Positions 60,764-64,000 of a DNA stretch of 64,000 bases are shown piece by piece. Each line of letters opens with the position of its first letter. Position 1 is the first letter of the stretch. The stretch comes from Pseudomonas sp. PB120 (GTDB lineage: Bacteria > Pseudomonadota > Gammaproteobacteria > Pseudomonadales > Pseudomonadaceae), in assembly GCF_009761815.1 (NCBI RefSeq), contig NZ_RWIN01000051.1:186001-250000 (forward strand), in the 5' to 3' direction. The notes beneath the pieces were generated by a model. It was not told where the DNA came from and made no database searches. It worked only from the letters and a program-made list of their open reading frames with translations. The translations under genes and the position numbers were made by a program.

Positions 60764-63139
60764 TTGGTAGAGTACGTAGTTTCCCTCGATAAGCTCGGCA
60801 AACACGATGTTGAGCATGTGGGGGGCAAGAACGCATCCCTGGGCGAGATGATCAGTAACCTGGCAGGTGCCGGTGTATCGGTGCCCGGTGGCTTCGCCAC
60901 GACCGCTCAGGCTTATCGTGATTTCCTGGAACTGAGCGGCTTGAATCAACAGATTCACGAAGCCCTCGATGCCCTGGACGTCGACGACGTGAATGCCCTG
61001 GCCAAGACCGGCGCCCAGATCCGTTCGTGGATCATGGAAGCCGAGTTCCCCGAGAAACTCAACGCCGAGATCCGCACCGCGTTCGCCACGCTGTCGGCCG
61101 GCAACCCTGACATGGCCGTGGCCGTGCGCTCTTCCGCTACGGCCGAAGACTTGCCGGACGCTTCGTTCGCCGGTCAGCAGGAAACCTTCCTGAACATCCG
61201 TGGTGTCGAAAACGTCATTCGCGCCGCCAAGGAAGTCTTTGCATCCCTATTCAACGATCGCGCGATTTCCTATCGCGTGCACCAGGGCTTCGACCACAAG
61301 TTGGTAGCCCTGTCGGCCGGCGTACAGCGCATGGTCCGCTCCGAAACCGGCACTGCCGGCGTGATGTTCACCCTCGATACCGAATCAGGCTTCCGTGACG
61401 TGGTGTTCATCACCGGCGCCTACGGCCTGGGTGAAACCGTCGTACAAGGCGCGGTGAACCCGGATGAGTTCTACGTCCACAAAGGCACGCTGGCGGCCGG
61501 TCGCCCGGCGATCCTGCGTCGCAACCTGGGCAGCAAGGCCATCAAGATGATCTACGGCGAAGTCGCCACGGCCGGCAAATCGGTCAAGACCATCGACGTC
61601 GACAAGGCTGATCGCGCACGTTTCTGCCTGACTGACGCTGAAGTCAGCGAACTGGCCAAGCAAGCGATGATCATCGAGAAGCACTACCAGTGCCCGATGG
61701 ACATCGAATGGGCCAAAGATGGCGACGACGGCAAGCTCTACATCGTTCAGGCCCGTCCTGAAACCGTGAAGAGCCGCACCCAGGCCAACGTCATGGAACG
61801 TTACCTGTTGAAAGAAACCGGCACCGTGCTGGTTGAAGGTCGCGCCATCGGCCAGCGCATCGGCGCCGGCAAGGTCCGCATCATCAAGGACGTGTCCGAG
61901 ATGGACAAAGTCCAGCCAGGCGATGTGCTGGTCTCCGACATGACCGACCCGGACTGGGAACCGGTCATGAAACGCGCCAGCGCCATCGTCACCAACCGTG
62001 GCGGCCGTACTTGCCACGCGGCGATCATCGCCCGTGAGCTGGGCATCCCGGCCGTGGTTGGTTGCGGCAACGCCACCCAGCTGTTGAAAGACGGCCAAGG
62101 CGTGACCGTTTCCTGCGCGGAAGGCGATACCGGCTACATCTTCGAAGGCGAACTGGGCTTCGACATCAAGAAAAACTCCGTGGACGCCATGCCTGATCTG
62201 CCGTTCAAGATCATGATGAACGTCGGCAACCCGGACCGCGCCTTCGACTTCGCGCAATTGCCGAACGCCGGTGTGGGCCTGGCCCGTCTGGAATTCATCA
62301 TCAACCGCATGATCGGTGTTCACCCGAAAGCGCTGTTGAACTACGACGGCCTGCCACAGGACATCAAGGACAGCGTCGACAAACGCATCGCCGGCTACAG
62401 CGATCCGGTCGACTTCTACGTCGATAAACTGGTCGAGGGCATCAGCACCCTGGCCGCCGCGTTCACTCCGAAAAAGGTCATCGTGCGTCTGTCGGACTTC
62501 AAGTCCAACGAATACGCGAACCTGATCGGCGGCAAACTGTACGAGCCGGAAGAAGAAAACCCGATGCTGGGCTTCCGTGGCGCTTCGCGTTACATCAGCG
62601 AATCGTTCCGTGACTGCTTCGAACTCGAATGCCGCGCCCTCAAGCGCGTGCGCAACGAGATGGGCCTGACCAACGTTGAAATCATGGTGCCGTTCGTCCG
62701 CACCCTGGGCGAAGCGAGCCAGGTGATCGATCTGCTGGCCGAAAATGGCCTGGCCCGCGGCGAGAACGGTCTGCGCATCATCATGATGTGCGAACTGCCC
62801 TCCAACGCGATTCTGGCCGAAGAATTCCTCGAGTTCTTCGACGGCTTCTCCATCGGCTCCAACGACCTGACTCAGCTGACGCTGGGCCTGGACCGTGACT
62901 CCGGGATCATCGCTCACTTGTTCGACGAGCGTAATCCGGCGGTCAAGAAGTTGCTGGCGAACGCCATTGCCGCGTGCAACAAGGCGGGCAAGTACATCGG
63001 CATCTGCGGTCAGGGCCCTTCCGACCACCCTGATCTGGCCAAGTGGCTGATGGAGCAGGGCATCGAAAGCGTTTCGTTGAACCCCGATTCCGTCCTGGAA
63101 ACCTGGTTCTTCCTGGCGGAAGGTCAAGCCTCGGCTTGA
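60764..63139 (+). CDS. ppsA: Phosphoenolpyruvate synthase
   Basis: Translation from TTG at 60764 gives 791 residues starting (M)[23 protein letters not shown] is supported by GGAGAG upstream and because no ATG lies before the conserved start. The ATP-binding domain is N-terminal ([10 protein letters not shown]), the phosphohistidine is His418 in [15 protein letters not shown], and the PEP-binding Cys domain is at the end ([12 protein letters not shown]). It makes PEP from pyruvate for gluconeogenesis, which fits the propionate-using context nearby. Confidence 0.95.
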   Translation: MVEYVVSLDKLGKHDVEHVGGKNASLGEMISNLAGAGVSVPGGFATTAQAYRDFLELSGLNQQIHEALDALDVDDVNALAKTGAQIRSWIMEAEFPEKLNAEIRTAFATLSAGNPDMAVAVRSSATAEDLPDASFAGQQETFLNIRGVENVIRAAKEVFASLFNDRAISYRVHQGFDHKLVALSAGVQRMVRSETGTAGVMFTLDTESGFRDVVFITGAYGLGETVVQGAVNPDEFYVHKGTLAAGRPAILRRNLGSKAIKMIYGEVATAGKSVKTIDVDKADRARFCLTDAEVSELAKQAMIIEKHYQCPMDIEWAKDGDDGKLYIVQARPETVKSRTQANVMERYLLKETGTVLVEGRAIGQRIGAGKVRIIKDVSEMDKVQPGDVLVSDMTDPDWEPVMKRASAIVTNRGGRTCHAAIIARELGIPAVVGCGNATQLLKDGQGVTVSCAEGDTGYIFEGELGFDIKKNSVDAMPDLPFKIMMNVGNPDRAFDFAQLPNAGVGLARLEFIINRMIGVHPKALLNYDGLPQDIKDSVDKRIAGYSDPVDFYVDKLVEGISTLAAAFTPKKVIVRLSDFKSNEYANLIGGKLYEPEEENPMLGFRGASRYISESFRDCFELECRALKRVRNEMGLTNVEIMVPFVRTLGEASQVIDLLAENGLARGENGLRIIMMCELPSNAILAEEFLEFFDGFSIGSNDLTQLTLGLDRDSGIIAHLFDERNPAVKKLLANAIAACNKAGKYIGICGQGPSDHPDLAKWLMEQGIESVSLNPDSVLETWFFLAEGQASA

Positions 63140-63180
63140 TCCTGTGAGAGAAAGGGCCGGTCACTGATGTTGTGACGTCA

Positions 63181-63297
63181 CTGTAGGAGCGAGCTTGCTC
63201 GCGATGATCGCTAACGATAACGCGTGTTTGCTGGTTAAACGCGGTGTCCTGAAGTCCATCGTCGGTACGCTGCCCGGAGACAAGCTCGCTCCTACGG
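63181..63297. repeat. REP pair, family A, chimeric right arm
   Basis: The left arm is canonical; the right arm has CATCGTCGGTACGCTGCCCG before CTCGCTCCTACGG. Confidence 0.78.
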
Positions 63298-63343
63298 TGA
63301 TTGATATCACAGTCACCGATCGGCGTTTTTAGAGATTCAAGTA

Positions 63344-63374
63344 GGGCGGGCTCCTCTGGACGCCGCCCTTTTTT
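63344..63374 (+). terminator. Terminator after ppsA
   Basis: GGGCGG and CCGCCC pair around a 13-base loop, followed by six T. Confidence 0.85.
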
Positions 63375-63387
63375 GTGCAAGAGCATT

Positions 63388-64000
63388 ATGCAAAGCAGCA
63401 GCAACCTATTTCCTGTCGCCCTGATCAGCGCCGAACGGCGTGGCGATCTGAGCGAAGACGTGTACCGATTGAAACCCGGTAACAGTCCCGACGGCACTGT
63501 CGAACTGGCAGTGACCCGCTTGGGCATGGCGGACGGCTCCGATGCGCGGGGCGTTCCGGTGATTTTGCTGCATGGCAGCTTTTCCAATCGCCGGTTCTGG
63601 TTTTCCCCGAAAGGCTTGGGCCTGGGGGCTTACCTGACACGCCTGGGATTCGATGTGTGGATCCCGGAAATGCGCGGCCACGGCCTGTCCCAGCGCAACC
63701 AGAACTATCGCAAGAACCGAGTCGCCGACTACGCTCGTTATGACCTGCCGGCCATTGGCGCGTTCGTGCGTGAGCAAAGCGGCCAGATCCCGCACTGGAT
63801 CGGTCATTCGCTGGGCGGCATTACCCTGGCGGCGGCATTGGGCGGCGAATACATCGGCGAACCGGTCGTGGCGTCTGCGGCGTTTTTCGGTACGCAAGTC
63901 AGCCGCACCTACTGGCCGCTGAAGATTCCGCCGGTGGAGTGGGGTGGGCGCTTCATTCTCAAGCGTTTTGCCCAGCTGTCCGGTTCACGGCTCAAGCGCG
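63388..64000 (+). CDS. Alpha/beta hydrolase, N-terminal part (3' end outside window)
   Basis: The ATG at 63388 begins MQSSSNLFPVALISAERRGD and the frame stays open to the window end (204 residues). The oxyanion motif LLHGSFSNRRFW and the nucleophile elbow WIGHSLGGITL (GxSxG) are visible; the catalytic His lies beyond the window. The family includes esterases, lipases and haloalkane-type hydrolases, and the substrate cannot be given. Confidence 0.85.
   Translation, partial: MQSSSNLFPVALISAERRGDLSEDVYRLKPGNSPDGTVELAVTRLGMADGSDARGVPVILLHGSFSNRRFWFSPKGLGLGAYLTRLGFDVWIPEMRGHGLSQRNQNYRKNRVADYARYDLPAIGAFVREQSGQIPHWIGHSLGGITLAAALGGEYIGEPVVASAAFFGTQVSRTYWPLKIPPVEWGGRFILKRFAQLSGSRLKR

Noticed and set aside
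61385-63127. 580-codon open frame antisense to ppsA
   Set aside because: Same cause: a shadow of a GC-rich conserved gene with no recognisable motif.
911-63297. Repeated palindromic units considered as CRISPR repeats
   Set aside because: They are paired, inverted, widely scattered single copies in gaps between genes, with no regular spacer array and no cas genes.

Overview
The window reads as a chromosomal segment of a fluorescent-group Pseudomonas. This is inferred from the 2-methylcitrate cluster order (gntR-prpB-prpC-acnD-prpF-prpD), the divergent ppsR/ppsA pair with ppsA starting at TTG, thrH, an assimilatory cysH with APS-reductase cysteines, GC-rich codon use, and many paired REP elements of the 'TGTAGGAGCGAGC' type in intergenic gaps. 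No strain can be named from the sequence alone.

Layout. 1-17 kb is core: thioesterase end, chemoreceptor, small conserved proteins, an RraB-like protein, an ATP-grasp/alpha-E/transglutaminase operon, a cytochrome c, a thiolase plus bifunctional beta-oxidation operon, a glutamine amidotransferase, a CorA-type transporter, an acyltransferase and a crotonase. At 17120-17209 lies tRNA-Ser(GGA). Its last 20 bases are repeated at 29831-29850, which defines an integrated element of about 12.6 kb. A tyrosine integrase sits at the far end, and two identical pairs of TTGTACTACT sites lie just inside the two ends. 30-38 kb is a variable region of small proteins, two tandem glycine-zipper proteins, and a 1593-residue Rhs protein with an overlapping immunity candidate. 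38-64 kb is core again: HAD phosphatase, SDR/LysR pair, racemase, cysH, thrH, pabB, a three-gene ATP-grasp/transglutaminase-like/protease operon, the prp cluster, a transporter/MocR pair, ppsR, ppsA and the start of an alpha/beta hydrolase.

The most interesting system is in the island at 20.5-25.4 kb: three overlapping AT-rich genes on the minus strand. They encode a soluble 1106-residue protein with a helical sensor-like body and a C-terminal histidine-kinase ATPase, a stand-alone receiver domain, and a receiver domain fused to a serine alpha/beta hydrolase with a C-terminal hydrophobic tail. This matches the architecture of the anti-phage two-component system Detocs (DtcA-DtcB-DtcC), with the usual nucleosidase effector replaced by a hydrolase. 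An XRE regulator with an inverted-repeat operator and a divergent two-helix membrane protein lie next to it. The rest of the island holds a serine recombinase flanked by two paralogous 71-residue proteins, two small unassigned proteins, a helicase-like ATPase with a C-terminal helix-turn-helix, and a structured noncoding region with DnaA-box-like repeats.
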